From: Mariniflexile sp. TRM1-10
GTDB lineage: Bacteria; Bacteroidota; Bacteroidia; Flavobacteriales; Flavobacteriaceae
DNA length: 64,000 nucleotides
Direction: 5' to 3'
Assembly (NCBI RefSeq): GCF_003425985.1
Contig: NZ_CP022985.1
Span: 3,332,001 to 3,396,000, forward strand
Made by a program: the position numbers and the translations under genes. Position 1 is the stretch's first letter. The number at the start of each line of letters is the position of its first letter. A model generated the notes under the pieces. It did not search any database. It saw only the letters and a program-made list of their open reading frames with translations, and was not told the origin of the DNA. Below, piece by piece: positions 32,935 to 42,118 of this stretch.

Positions 32935-35712
32935 ATGAACATTTATGAAGATTACATCAAGGAGATCGAAGAACGAAAAGGTCAGGGGCTTAATCCAAAG
33001 CCAATTGATGATGCCGAATTGTTAAGCGCAATTATAGAGCAAATTAAAGATTTAGAAAATAAGCATAGAGTGGATTCTCTTAACTTTTTCATATACAATG
33101 TTGTGCCTGGTACCACGAGTGCTGCTGACGTGAAAGCTAAATTTTTAAAAGAGATCATTCTTGGTGAATCAGTAGTGGAAGAAATCACGCCTGCTTTTGC
33201 TTTAGAGTTACTGTCGCATATGAAAGGAGGCCCTTCTATTGAAGTATTGTTGGATTTAGCTTTAGGGGAGAATGCCACTATAGCTAAAGAAGCTGCGGAA
33301 GTTCTCAAGACACAAGTTTACCTGTATGAAGCGGATACAGCACGTTTAAAAGATGCTTATGAAAAAGGAAGCGCGATTGCGAAAGATATTCTTGAGAGTT
33401 ACGTTCAAGCTGAGTTTTTTACTAAGCTTCCAGAGATTGAAGAAGAAATAAAGATAGTTACTTTCATTGCTGGTATTGGTGATATTTCTACAGATTTACT
33501 TTCACCTGGAGGTGATGCGCATTCAAGATCAGATCGTGAGTTACACGGTCAGTGTATCTTCGAACATAATAAAGAGATGCAAAAGAATCTTTTAGCGTTA
33601 AAAGAACAGCATCCAGACAAACGTGTGATGTTAATTGCTGAAAAAGGAACGATGGGAGTTGGTTCTTCAAGAATGTCAGGAGTAAACAATGTGGCGTTAT
33701 GGACAGGCATTCAAGCTAGTCCATATGTACCATTTATCAATATAGCTCCAATTATTGCTGGTACAAACGGTATCTCTCCAATTTTCTTAACGACCGTTGG
33801 AGTAACAGGAGGTATTGGAATTGATTTAAAAAACTGGGTAAAGCAAAAAGATGCTGATGGAAATACAATATTGGATGCTGATGGAGAACCAGTATTAGAG
33901 CAAAAATATTCTGTAGAAACCGGTACGGTTTTAACGATAAATACCAAAGAGAAAAAACTATATAGCGGCGACCAAGAATTAATGGATATTTCGGCTTCAT
34001 TAACCCCACAAAAAGTGGAGTTTATCAAAGCCGGAGGATCTTATGCTATCGTATTTGGTAAAAAATTACAAACATTTGCAGCTAAAACTTTAGGAGTTGA
34101 TATCCCTCAAGTGTATGCACCATCAAAAGAAATATCTATTAAAGGTCAAGGTCTTACTGCAGTCGAAAAAATATTCAATAAAAATGCTGTTGGTAATACA
34201 CCAGGAAAAATATTGCATGCAGGATCAGATGTTCGAGTTGAAGTAAATATTGTTGGTTCACAAGACACAACAGGTTTAATGACCGCTCAGGAGCTAGAAT
34301 CTATGGCAGCTAAGGTTATTTCTCCAATTGTTGATGGTGCTTACCAATCAGGATGTCATACAGCTTCAGTTTGGGACAATAAATCCAAAGCCAACATTCC
34401 AAAGCTAATGAAGTTTATGAATGACTTTGGTTTAATTACGGCGCGTGATCCTAAAGGTGTTTATCATTCCATGACGGATGTCATCCATAAAGTATTAAAT
34501 GATATTACCATTGATGATTGGGCTATCATTATAGGTGGCGACTCGCACACGCGTATGTCAAAAGGTGTTGCTTTTGGAGCAGATTCTGGAACGGTTGCTT
34601 TAGCTTTAGCTACAGGAGAGGCAACCATGCCAATCCCACAGTCAGTAAAAGTGACTTTTAAAGGGAATATGAAGAGTTATATGGACTTCCGTGATGTAGT
34701 TCATGCAACACAACAGCAAATGTTAAAACAGTTTGGAGGTGAAAATGTATTCCAGGGAAGAGTTATAGAAGTTCATATTGGAACATTAACCGCAGATCAA
34801 GCCTTTACATTTACTGATTGGACTGCTGAAATGAAAGCGAAAGCTTCTGTTTGTATTTCGGAAGATGAAACTTTAATCGAATCTTTAGAAATCGCTAAAT
34901 CTAGAATCCAAATCATGATAGGGAAGGGTATGGATAACGATAAACAAGTGCTTCAAGGATTAATCGATAAAGCTAATAAACGAATTGCAGAGATTAAATC
35001 TGGTGAAAAACCTGCTTTAACTCCTGATGCCAATGCTAAGTATTTTGCAGAGGTAGTTGTCGATTTGGATGCTATTATAGAACCAATGATTGCAGATCCT
35101 GATGTTTATAATGAGGATGTTTCCAAGCGTTATACACATGACACTATCAGGCCGCTTTCATTTTATGGAGGAAATAAAAAAGTAGATTTAGGATTTATTG
35201 GATCTTGTATGGTTCATAAAGGAGACATGAAAATTCTTGCTCAAATGCTTAAGAATATTGAATCTCAACAAGGAAAGGTTGAATTTAATGCACCGCTTGT
35301 TGTAGCACCTCCAACATATAATATTGTTGATGAATTGAAAGCTGAAGGTGATTGGGAAGTATTACAAAAGTACTCCGGTTTTGAATTTGATGACAATGAG
35401 CCTAAAGGATTGGCTCGTACTAAATATGAAAACATGTTGTATTTAGAGCGTCCAGGTTGTAACCTATGTATGGGGAACCAGGAAAAAGCAGAGCCAGGTG
35501 ATACGGTGATGGCTACGTCAACACGTTTATTCCAAGGAAGAGTTGTTAAAGACTCCGGTGAGAAAAAAGGAGAATCATTACTATCTTCTACTCCAGTAGT
35601 AGTTCTTTCTACAATATTGGGTAGAACCCCAAATTTATCGGAGTATGAAGCTGCGGTAGATGGCATTAATTTAACAAAGTTTAAACCATCCCATAAGTTG
35701 TTGGTTAATTAA
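32935..35712 (+). CDS. acnB: Aconitate hydratase B / 2-methylisocitrate dehydratase
   Basis: The protein has 925 residues, close to the AcnB family length of about 865 plus insertions. It interconverts citrate and isocitrate in the TCA cycle with a [4Fe-4S] cluster. The HEAT-like N-terminal domain of AcnB (about 1-160) is followed by the swivel domain with GTMGVGSSRMSGVNN, placed before the catalytic domains, the order specific to AcnB. Cluster cysteines are in SGCHTASVWD, FIGSCMVHKGD and PGCNLCMGNQEKAEPGD, and IIGGDSHTRMSKG is the active-site loop. It is probably transcribed from upstream of the aconitase remnant and ends at the terminator at 35739. Confidence 0.96.
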   Translation: MNIYEDYIKEIEERKGQGLNPKPIDDAELLSAIIEQIKDLENKHRVDSLNFFIYNVVPGTTSAADVKAKFLKEIILGESVVEEITPAFALELLSHMKGGPSIEVLLDLALGENATIAKEAAEVLKTQVYLYEADTARLKDAYEKGSAIAKDILESYVQAEFFTKLPEIEEEIKIVTFIAGIGDISTDLLSPGGDAHSRSDRELHGQCIFEHNKEMQKNLLALKEQHPDKRVMLIAEKGTMGVGSSRMSGVNNVALWTGIQASPYVPFINIAPIIAGTNGISPIFLTTVGVTGGIGIDLKNWVKQKDADGNTILDADGEPVLEQKYSVETGTVLTINTKEKKLYSGDQELMDISASLTPQKVEFIKAGGSYAIVFGKKLQTFAAKTLGVDIPQVYAPSKEISIKGQGLTAVEKIFNKNAVGNTPGKILHAGSDVRVEVNIVGSQDTTGLMTAQELESMAAKVISPIVDGAYQSGCHTASVWDNKSKANIPKLMKFMNDFGLITARDPKGVYHSMTDVIHKVLNDITIDDWAIIIGGDSHTRMSKGVAFGADSGTVALALATGEATMPIPQSVKVTFKGNMKSYMDFRDVVHATQQQMLKQFGGENVFQGRVIEVHIGTLTADQAFTFTDWTAEMKAKASVCISEDETLIESLEIAKSRIQIMIGKGMDNDKQVLQGLIDKANKRIAEIKSGEKPALTPDANAKYFAEVVVDLDAIIEPMIADPDVYNEDVSKRYTHDTIRPLSFYGGNKKVDLGFIGSCMVHKGDMKILAQMLKNIESQQGKVEFNAPLVVAPPTYNIVDELKAEGDWEVLQKYSGFEFDDNEPKGLARTKYENMLYLERPGCNLCMGNQEKAEPGDTVMATSTRLFQGRVVKDSGEKKGESLLSSTPVVVLSTILGRTPNLSEYEAAVDGINLTKFKPSHKLLVN

Positions 35713-35738
35713 TCAACCAATTCATTCTAATATATAAG

Positions 35739-35768
35739 AGCTCAAGTTTTAGACTTGGGCTTTTTTAT
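35739..35768 (+). terminator. acnB terminator
   Basis: AGCTCAAGT-TTTAG-ACTTGGGCT followed by TTTTTA: a 9-bp stem with one wobble, 26 bp after the stop of acnB. Confidence 0.85.
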
Positions 35769-35828
35769 TATTAAGAACAGGCTCTTACTTTTCAATCTTA
35801 ATAATTAATATGCTTTATTGCCTCTCTA

Positions 35829-35836
35829 TAATTTTG
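35829..35836 (+). promoter_or_regulatory. Candidate -7 box of the second aconitase gene
   Basis: TAATTTTG fits TAnnTTTG, 50 nt before the ATG at 35887. With the acnB terminator just upstream, this gene should be transcribed on its own. Confidence 0.5.
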
Positions 35837-35886
35837 TATATTGTACTACTAAAAAAAATGAATATTAAATTAATTATATAGATCCT

Positions 35887-38157
35887 ATGGCTTTTGATAT
35901 TGAAATGATTAAAGACGTTTATTCTCGCACGAAAGAACGCGTAGACATTGCTAGAGAAGTGGTTGGAAGACCATTAACCCTTTCTGAAAAAATATTATAC
36001 AATCATCTTTGGGATGGAAACCCTACAAAGGCTTTCGAGAGAGGAAAAGATTATGTGGATTTTGCACCAGATAGAATAGCATGTCAAGACGCTACGGCTC
36101 AAATGGCTTTATTGCAATTTATGCAAGCAGGTAAAAGTAAAGTTGCTGTACCCACGACCGTACATTGCGATCATTTAATTCAAGCTAAAGAAGGTGCTGC
36201 TGCCGATTTAAAACACGCAAACAGTGTAAGTAGTGAAGTATTTAATTTCTTAGAATCTGTTTCAAATAAATATGGTATTGGGTTTTGGAAACCAGGAGCC
36301 GGTATTATTCACCAAGTAGTTTTAGAAAATTATGCATTCCCAGGCGGGATGATGATTGGTACCGATTCGCATACTGTAAATGCAGGTGGATTAGGAATGG
36401 TTGCTATTGGTGTTGGTGGAGCCGATGCGGTTGATGTTATGGCAGGTATGGCTTGGGAACTTAAATTCCCGAAATTGATTGGTGTTAAATTAACAGGTAA
36501 ATTATCTGGTTGGACAGCACCAAAAGATGTTATTTTAAAAGTAGCTGAAATTTTAACCGTAAAAGGAGGAACAGGCGCTATTGTTGAGTATTTTGGCCCA
36601 GGTGCCATTGCCATGTCATGTACTGGTAAAGGCACTATCTGTAATATGGGTGCTGAAATTGGAGCAACGACTTCTACTTTTGGTTACGATGAATCCATGG
36701 AGCGCTATTTACGTTCTACCGATAGAGCAGATGTGGCTGATGCTGCAAATGCTGTAAAAGAATATTTAACAGCAGATGCTGAAGTTTATGCAAACCCAGA
36801 ACACTATTTCGATCAAGTAATAGAAATCAATTTAACTGAATTGGGCCCGTTATTAAATGGCCCTTTCACACCAGATTTATCTACATCTGTTGGTAAAGAT
36901 ATGAAGGAGAAAGCAACGGCTAACGATTGGCCAATCGCCGTAGAATGGGGATTAATCGGGTCGTGTACCAATTCATCATACGAAGATTTATCGCGTGCAT
37001 CTTCCATTGCACAACAGGCTATTGATAAAGGTATTAAAATGAAATCAGAATTAGGTATCAATCCTGGCTCTGAACAAGTGAGATATACTGCCGAAAGAGA
37101 TGGGATTCTTCAAGTATTTGAAAGATTGGACGCTAAAATATTCACAAATGCTTGCGGACCATGTATTGGGCAATGGGCGCGTTATAGCGATCCTAAAAAT
37201 GCACCAAAAAACAGCATTGTTCACTCATTCAATAGAAACTTTGCTAAACGTGCCGATGGTAACCCAAATACACATGCGTTTGTGGCTTCACCAGAAATCA
37301 CGGCAGCCATTGCCATTGCAGGACGTTTGGATTTCAATCCGATGACTGATACCTTAATCAATGAGGATGGACAGGAAGTGATGTTTGATGAACCAACAGG
37401 GTGGGAGTTACCACCAAAAGGCTTTGCGGTTCAAGATAATGGTTACTTAGCTCCTGAAGTTGATGGAAGCCATGTACAGGTGAATGTGTCTCCAACTTCA
37501 GAGCGTTTACAATTATTAGAGCCTTTCGAACCATTAGGAAATGCTATATACGGCGCTAGATTATTAATTAAAGCATTTGGAAAATGTACTACCGACCATA
37601 TTAGTATGGCTGGACCATGGTTACGTTTCCGTGGGCATTTAGATAATATTTCAAACAACTGCTTAATTGGTGCGGTCAATGCATACAACCAAAAAACAAA
37701 TTTTGTTAAAAACCAATTAACTGGTGAGTATGGTGGTGTACCAGATGTACAGCGTCAATACAAAGCCAAAGGCATTAAAACAATTGTTGTGGGTGACCAT
37801 AACTATGGCGAAGGATCTTCTCGTGAGCATGCTGCTATGGAACCACGGTTTTTAGGCGTTGCTGCAGTTATTGTAAAATCGTTTGCGCGTATTCACGAAA
37901 CAAACCTAAAAAAACAAGGGATGTTAGGTTTAACCTTTGCTAATGAAGCCGATTATGATTTAATACAAGAAGATGATATTTTCAACTTTTTGGATTTAAA
38001 GGAATTTGCTCCCGATAAGCAATTAACCCTTGAAGCAGTACATGCAGATGGTAGCATAAATATTATCAAATTAAACCATACTTATAATGATGCTCAAATA
38101 GCATGGTATAATGAAGGTTCTGCCTTAAACTTAATTAAAAAGCAAAATGCCTCTTAG
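35887..38157 (+). CDS. acn: Aconitate hydratase, mitochondrial-type
   Basis: The protein has 756 residues, the length and domain order of the mitochondrial aconitase group, with the swivel domain at the C-terminus. Motifs are [36 protein letters not shown], cluster cysteines in [13 protein letters not shown] and [11 protein letters not shown], the active-site [11 protein letters not shown] and the swivel loop [18 protein letters not shown]. It is a full TCA-cycle enzyme in addition to acnB. The unrelated domain order shows the two are not recent duplicates, whereas the fragment at 32645 is related to this one. Confidence 0.96.
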   Translation: MAFDIEMIKDVYSRTKERVDIAREVVGRPLTLSEKILYNHLWDGNPTKAFERGKDYVDFAPDRIACQDATAQMALLQFMQAGKSKVAVPTTVHCDHLIQAKEGAAADLKHANSVSSEVFNFLESVSNKYGIGFWKPGAGIIHQVVLENYAFPGGMMIGTDSHTVNAGGLGMVAIGVGGADAVDVMAGMAWELKFPKLIGVKLTGKLSGWTAPKDVILKVAEILTVKGGTGAIVEYFGPGAIAMSCTGKGTICNMGAEIGATTSTFGYDESMERYLRSTDRADVADAANAVKEYLTADAEVYANPEHYFDQVIEINLTELGPLLNGPFTPDLSTSVGKDMKEKATANDWPIAVEWGLIGSCTNSSYEDLSRASSIAQQAIDKGIKMKSELGINPGSEQVRYTAERDGILQVFERLDAKIFTNACGPCIGQWARYSDPKNAPKNSIVHSFNRNFAKRADGNPNTHAFVASPEITAAIAIAGRLDFNPMTDTLINEDGQEVMFDEPTGWELPPKGFAVQDNGYLAPEVDGSHVQVNVSPTSERLQLLEPFEPLGNAIYGARLLIKAFGKCTTDHISMAGPWLRFRGHLDNISNNCLIGAVNAYNQKTNFVKNQLTGEYGGVPDVQRQYKAKGIKTIVVGDHNYGEGSSREHAAMEPRFLGVAAVIVKSFARIHETNLKKQGMLGLTFANEADYDLIQEDDIFNFLDLKEFAPDKQLTLEAVHADGSINIIKLNHTYNDAQIAWYNEGSALNLIKKQNAS

Positions 38158-38178
38158 ATTATAGTTATGACAAGTTAT

Positions 38179-38208
38179 AAAAAATCCAGCAATTTGCTGG
38201 ATTTTTTG
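38179..38208 (+). terminator. Terminator of the second aconitase gene
   Basis: AAAATCCAGC-AATTT-GCTGGATTTTTT: an 8-bp stem continued by A-T pairs, then a T run, 22 bp after the stop codon. Confidence 0.9.
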
Positions 38209-38228
38209 ATTTATAAAATTTAGCAAAA

Positions 38229-38265
38229 ACATATATAATCGTGTTTTTACCAAAACACTTCATTA
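38229..38265 (+). repeat. Direct repeat, left copy (mazG leader duplicate)
   Basis: CATATATAATCGTGTTTTTA and CCAAAACACTTCATTA match the sequence immediately before the mazG start (42081-42118) at about 33 of 37 positions. The two copies flank the toxin island. Confidence 0.75.
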
Positions 38266-38345
38266 AAAAGTGAGTGCCATATTTATGAGACACCCGCTTT
38301 AAAGGATTATTACTTTTCATTGTTTGATTCTTTATAATTTCTAAT

Positions 38346-38416
38346 TGGCACAAATCGAACCGAAATATGTGGCACAATGACTCCGAAATCGGTGGCACAA
38401 TCCGAACCGAATTAGC
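38346..38416. repeat. Three iterons of TGGCACAA..CGAACCGAA
   Basis: Three direct units with period 23-24 bp start at 38346, 38370 and 38393: TGGCACAAATCGAACCGAAA, TGGCACAATGACTCCGAAAT and TGGCACAATCCGAACCGAAT. Repeated terminal sequences of this kind are typical of one end of IS21-family elements. No transposase is left, so this is a candidate remnant of such an end. Confidence 0.55.
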
Positions 38417-38461
38417 CAAGCCCATCCTGTTTACATATTTCTTGGTTTTCTAATTATCTTT

Positions 38462-39298
38462 TCAATTTAATTCTATTCCTAAATCCATATACAATTCTTC
38501 CAGTTGAAAAGAAATCTCAATAACATAAGCTCCACTTTCTTTTAATTTTTCTATTTGTTTTAATATTCTATTAATTTCTTGAACTACATGAATATAATCC
38601 TCATACAAGATATCATTGTCAAATTTTAAAAACACAACATCAGTCTCTTCTAAAATCTTTTTTAGATTATTACTATCTATTATTTTGCCTTTATGCGTAA
38701 GCGTTTTATTTAATGATACTTTGAGTGTATTATGAGTATGCTTTTTCAAAACCTCATTAATATCTTCTTTTTTGCCAGAATATATTATATCTTCAAAATC
38801 ATTATACCACATACTTGGAGGAGGAAGTGGTGGTGCGAAAGGAAATCCTTCTACCAACAAATCATTTTCTTCTTCCATAGTTAAAATTTCTTCTAATCCA
38901 AAGTTTTTAGCTGAACCATAGTTTCTAAAAGCAGTAGCTTTTAAGCCTTCAATATTTTCAGTCATATAAAATAACCATCTATGATTTGGTATATATTGCT
39001 TAATTTTAGAAACAAATTTGAATGGTGTTTTAATATCTGCATAAATTAAAACTAATGGTATGCCCATTGAAATATTCTTATTTAATTGATTTAAAAAAGT
39101 ATAATTTACATCTTGAAAATATTCTAATTTTTTATCATCATTAAAAACTTCTTGGTTTTTTGTTATGTATAAACTATATAGGCTTGTTAAGTTATTTATT
39201 TCGATATCTTTGCCACCATTGGGTAAATTAATTTCGTTTTTTGGTTGCGTAAAGCCTTTTAAGGCAAGTAACATTATTAATAAAAAGGTAAATTTCAT
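38462..39298 (-). CDS. Secreted protein of unknown function in the toxin island
   Basis: The protein has 278 residues with a signal peptide (MKFTFLLIMLLALKGFTQ). The central part has a proline patch (FPFAPPLPPPSMW). The C-terminal part (about 200-275) alternates strand and helix (VVFLKFDNDILYEDYIHVVQ, EINRILKQIEKLKESGAYVI), which faintly resembles the periplasmic domain of ExbD/TolR. That is an impression only. No function is assigned. It lies downstream of the immunity-like gene, separated by a hairpin (39314-39339), inside the direct-repeat-bounded island. Confidence 0.6.
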   Translation of the reverse strand: MKFTFLLIMLLALKGFTQPKNEINLPNGGKDIEINNLTSLYSLYITKNQEVFNDDKKLEYFQDVNYTFLNQLNKNISMGIPLVLIYADIKTPFKFVSKIKQYIPNHRWLFYMTENIEGLKATAFRNYGSAKNFGLEEILTMEEENDLLVEGFPFAPPLPPPSMWYNDFEDIIYSGKKEDINEVLKKHTHNTLKVSLNKTLTHKGKIIDSNNLKKILEETDVVFLKFDNDILYEDYIHVVQEINRILKQIEKLKESGAYVIEISFQLEELYMDLGIELN

Positions 39299-39313
39299 TA
39301 TTTTTAAGTTTTA

Positions 39314-39339
39314 AGGCAACTCATTTTTTTGAGTTGCCT
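39314..39339. terminator. Perfect hairpin between island genes
   Basis: AGGCAACTCA-TTTTTT-TGAGTTGCCT, a 10-bp stem with a 6-nt loop, lies after the stop of the immunity-like gene on the minus strand. The T tract on that strand is poor. Confidence 0.5.
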
Positions 39340-39348
39340 GTTTTCTAA

Positions 39349-39795
39349 CTATAATTGTTTTATAAATTCTTTTTTTAAATCTTCATAAATTGAAAAGATT
39401 TCTTTTAGAATTTCATTTAGTTCTTCTTTTGATGAATATTTAGGTAAACCATATTTAAGTCTTTCAAAAGGAATACCTAAATCTTCTGGAAAAAAATCAA
39501 TTCTTCCTTGAGGTTCAATAGTTTTTTCCAAAAAATCAATGTAAAGCAATGGTTCAACTACTCCTCCTTTCAAGACTATATGTAAAAAAAATGAAAGGTT
39601 ATTATGTGTGTCTTTTATTTGATAGAAACTACCATTAGAAATATATTTATACTTATAACCAAACTCATCTAAAACTCCTTTTTGCAGTTGCATTGTAGAG
39701 TCTCTCATTCTGTTGTCAAAGTCATTGTGCTTTTCGCAAATTGATTGATAACGATTTACAAAGTTTATTTTTTCAAAAATTTGTTTAGTTTCCAT
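39349..39795 (-). CDS. Probable immunity protein of the adjacent toxin
   Basis: This 148-residue acidic cytosolic protein has no signal peptide. It begins 4 bp after the stop codon of the large lipoprotein with a C-terminal toxin-like domain. That is the standard place for an immunity gene in polymorphic toxin systems. The sequence is mixed alpha/beta (EFGYKYKYISNGSFYQI, FFLHIVLKGGVVEPLLYIDF, ELNEILKEIFSIYEDLKKEF) and matches no immunity family that I can name. The assignment rests on position and size. Confidence 0.6.
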   Translation of the reverse strand: METKQIFEKINFVNRYQSICEKHNDFDNRMRDSTMQLQKGVLDEFGYKYKYISNGSFYQIKDTHNNLSFFLHIVLKGGVVEPLLYIDFLEKTIEPQGRIDFFPEDLGIPFERLKYGLPKYSSKEELNEILKEIFSIYEDLKKEFIKQL

Positions 39796-39799
39796 AGAT

Positions 39800-41878
39800 T
39801 TATTCTGTTAAATATTTAATTCTTATAAGCACATTATTATCAACATTAAATTGAGTTAACACTTGCTGAAATATAGTACTATTTTCAAAAAAAGATCTAT
39901 TTGATAAAGGTATTTCCAAAAAGTAATCGCCATCTAGTACTTTATTATCAAAGAAACCTTTAAATTTAGGGGCATTTATTTCAGCTCCTTTAGGATATTT
40001 TGTAATTAGTTCCTGCAAGTAACTTTTAAAAGTTGCTGGTTTAATATCTACTAAAGTTGTGGCTTTTCTTGATATAATTTCTTGTCCTGGCATATAGGAA
40101 TCCAATCGTTTACCATTTTTTAGAGTAACTTCATTATACTTATAAACATCTCTCGCTTTTTCATTAAAATCGTGTCCACGTTTAAATAGGACTTTAACTT
40201 CCTCCCAAGTGAGGTTTCTGCCTTTTTTAGCAGATAGATCTGCGATTTCCTGTCCAACCTCGATAATTATTTCATCATCAAGAAAGTCACCCTTTCTTAA
40301 AGCTTCATCAATTAATTCTCTTGTGCCTGGAGCATAACGTTCAAAATGTTGCAGGGTTTCTTCGGTTAATTCCTTTACGGTTCTTGTAAAAACCTTATCA
40401 CCATTTTTAATGACTACTTTCCAAACTTTGTCAATGCCTTTACCTATTGGTTTTAATAGTTTAGAGCCGGGAACTATTTCAAGCATAAGAAAACCGCCAC
40501 TTATAGCCCTGCTTTGCTCACCACCGTCAAAATCCTTACCGTCAATTAGGATAATGGCATCTTCAAGCGGTGTTGCGTATCTTCCAGCTATTTTCACTCC
40601 AGTCCAAAAAGCATCTAATAAAAAGTCGATGTCTGCTTTCGCCGTTGGTGATGGTGGTGGCATTCTGTATTCATACCATCTTTTCGTACTATAACTATAA
40701 ATGTAATTGTAGCCGTCAGTAGGATATTCAGTAGCGGCAAGAGTACCAGCGTCTTTTTTGTTAATGATACGTTTGGTTGCCGATTGGTACAAAACAAGGC
40801 CATTATCCAACAAATACATTTTTTCACCAAGATATGGGGTATATGTAGCTTTATATTTCAGTGACGGTCTGTTTGGAAAAGTACCTGTTATTGAAAAGTC
40901 CCAACCCTTGTAGTTGGCAAGTTCAGCATCACAACGCATTTTGGCTTCGGTTAGAGCTTCTGCCGAGAACAAATTAGCTACCAAAAAATTATAAATTTCA
41001 AAAACAGTTTGGGCGTTGCTGTTAATCCAGCTATCGTACAGGAGAGGTTTTAAGTTTAGTTCACTTTTTACGACATTTATCTTCATCAGCTCCTCACTGT
41101 CAAAAGGCGATGGCGTAGGCGAGGTTGTTGAGCCACCAGTACCTCCATAAGTTGTTCCACCAATAGTTACGGTAGCAGTATTACCTTGATGATATTCTTT
41201 ATAATCTTCTTCATAATAAAGAACAGTTTCGCAATATCCAGCGGTTAGTACCCAACCATAGTCAAATTCAATTAAATTACTATCCCCATTTGTGAAATGG
41301 GACCCGGTTCTAACATATTCATATGAATATACACATACATAAGCAGATTTTGTTCTTGCAAACAGGGAATTGAAATCCAAATCGATGGGTTTCATTGAGG
41401 TTTTCATTGATAAAGAATTAAAATCTTGGTATTTTAACTCATTTGCAGAATAATCATACCTTACCAAAAAGGCATCATATTCGTTTTGGTCGTTTAGCTC
41501 GAACATGACATTGGTTATTTTCTCGTCAGCTCCCTGAATTATGGGAAATGTGTAGGAATGGTAATTGCCGTTTTGTATGTATGTGGCCGAATCGGTGTAA
41601 ATGGTAAAGTCGTATTCTTTGTTATAAACGTTTTTCCCGGAATATTTGCCCGATTTGTTTTCAATGACCTTGTCGTTGAATTCTTTTAGCTTTGAAACGA
41701 GTTTGGTATTTTTTTCAATGTTCTTTCTTGAATAGTGTTTGAGCGTGAATGTTGGTTCTTGGTTTTCAACTTGAATGGGTTCTTCTTGTACGTTTTCCTT
41801 TTCGCAGTTGGTCAAAAAAAGACAGATGGTGAATAACGTAAATCCGAACCTGAGTAATTTTTTCAATTTGTTTTTCAT
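39800..41878 (-). CDS. Lipoprotein with predicted C-terminal nuclease-like polymorphic toxin domain
   Basis: The protein has 692 residues. Its lipoprotein signal ends FLTNC and is followed by a beta-rich region (about 24-240). A Gly/Thr/Ser/Pro linker (GGTTYGGTGGSTTSPTPSP) leads to a helical part. A pre-toxin-like segment at about 430-480 (ATPLEDAIILIDGKDFDGGE, GGFLMLEIVPGSKLLKPIGK) resembles the modules that precede toxin tips. The last 125 residues (RGHDFNEKARDVYKYNEVTL, NGKRLDSY, EIISRKATTL, SYLQELITKYPKG) recall C-terminal nuclease-like toxins of LXG and other polymorphic systems. A surface lipoprotein that delivers a toxic tip to competitors fits best, and the export route is not evident. 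The toxin call is from memory of the family. Confidence 0.65.
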   Translation of the reverse strand: MKNKLKKLLRFGFTLFTICLFLTNCEKENVQEEPIQVENQEPTFTLKHYSRKNIEKNTKLVSKLKEFNDKVIENKSGKYSGKNVYNKEYDFTIYTDSATYIQNGNYHSYTFPIIQGADEKITNVMFELNDQNEYDAFLVRYDYSANELKYQDFNSLSMKTSMKPIDLDFNSLFARTKSAYVCVYSYEYVRTGSHFTNGDSNLIEFDYGWVLTAGYCETVLYYEEDYKEYHQGNTATVTIGGTTYGGTGGSTTSPTPSPFDSEELMKINVVKSELNLKPLLYDSWINSNAQTVFEIYNFLVANLFSAEALTEAKMRCDAELANYKGWDFSITGTFPNRPSLKYKATYTPYLGEKMYLLDNGLVLYQSATKRIINKKDAGTLAATEYPTDGYNYIYSYSTKRWYEYRMPPPSPTAKADIDFLLDAFWTGVKIAGRYATPLEDAIILIDGKDFDGGEQSRAISGGFLMLEIVPGSKLLKPIGKGIDKVWKVVIKNGDKVFTRTVKELTEETLQHFERYAPGTRELIDEALRKGDFLDDEIIIEVGQEIADLSAKKGRNLTWEEVKVLFKRGHDFNEKARDVYKYNEVTLKNGKRLDSYMPGQEIISRKATTLVDIKPATFKSYLQELITKYPKGAEINAPKFKGFFDNKVLDGDYFLEIPLSNRSFFENSTIFQQVLTQFNVDNNVLIRIKYLTE

Positions 41879-42080
41879 GTGCTCCGTTGTTTAAATTTAA
41901 TTAAAGAGTGTTTGATAGATGGCATAAATAGCTTACAACTATCGTAATATAATTATTTCATTTATATCGTATAAACGAAATTAGATATTTTTTCTGACAA
42001 CACCAAGTTGTTTTTACTTAAATTACTATAGAAAAATCCTAATAGCAAATCATCGGGATTTTCATTTTCATATAATAAAA

Positions 42081-42118
42081 ATCATTTATAATTGTATTTT
42101 TACCAAAACACTTCGTTA
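42081..42118 (+). repeat. Direct repeat, right copy (mazG leader)
   Basis: ATCATTTATAATTGTATTTT and TACCAAAACACTTCGTTA run up to the mazG ATG. The left copy lies 3.8 kb away at 38229-38265. TATTTTTA inside it is one mismatch from the TAnnTTTG -7 box, so the repeat probably contains the mazG promoter. Confidence 0.7.
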
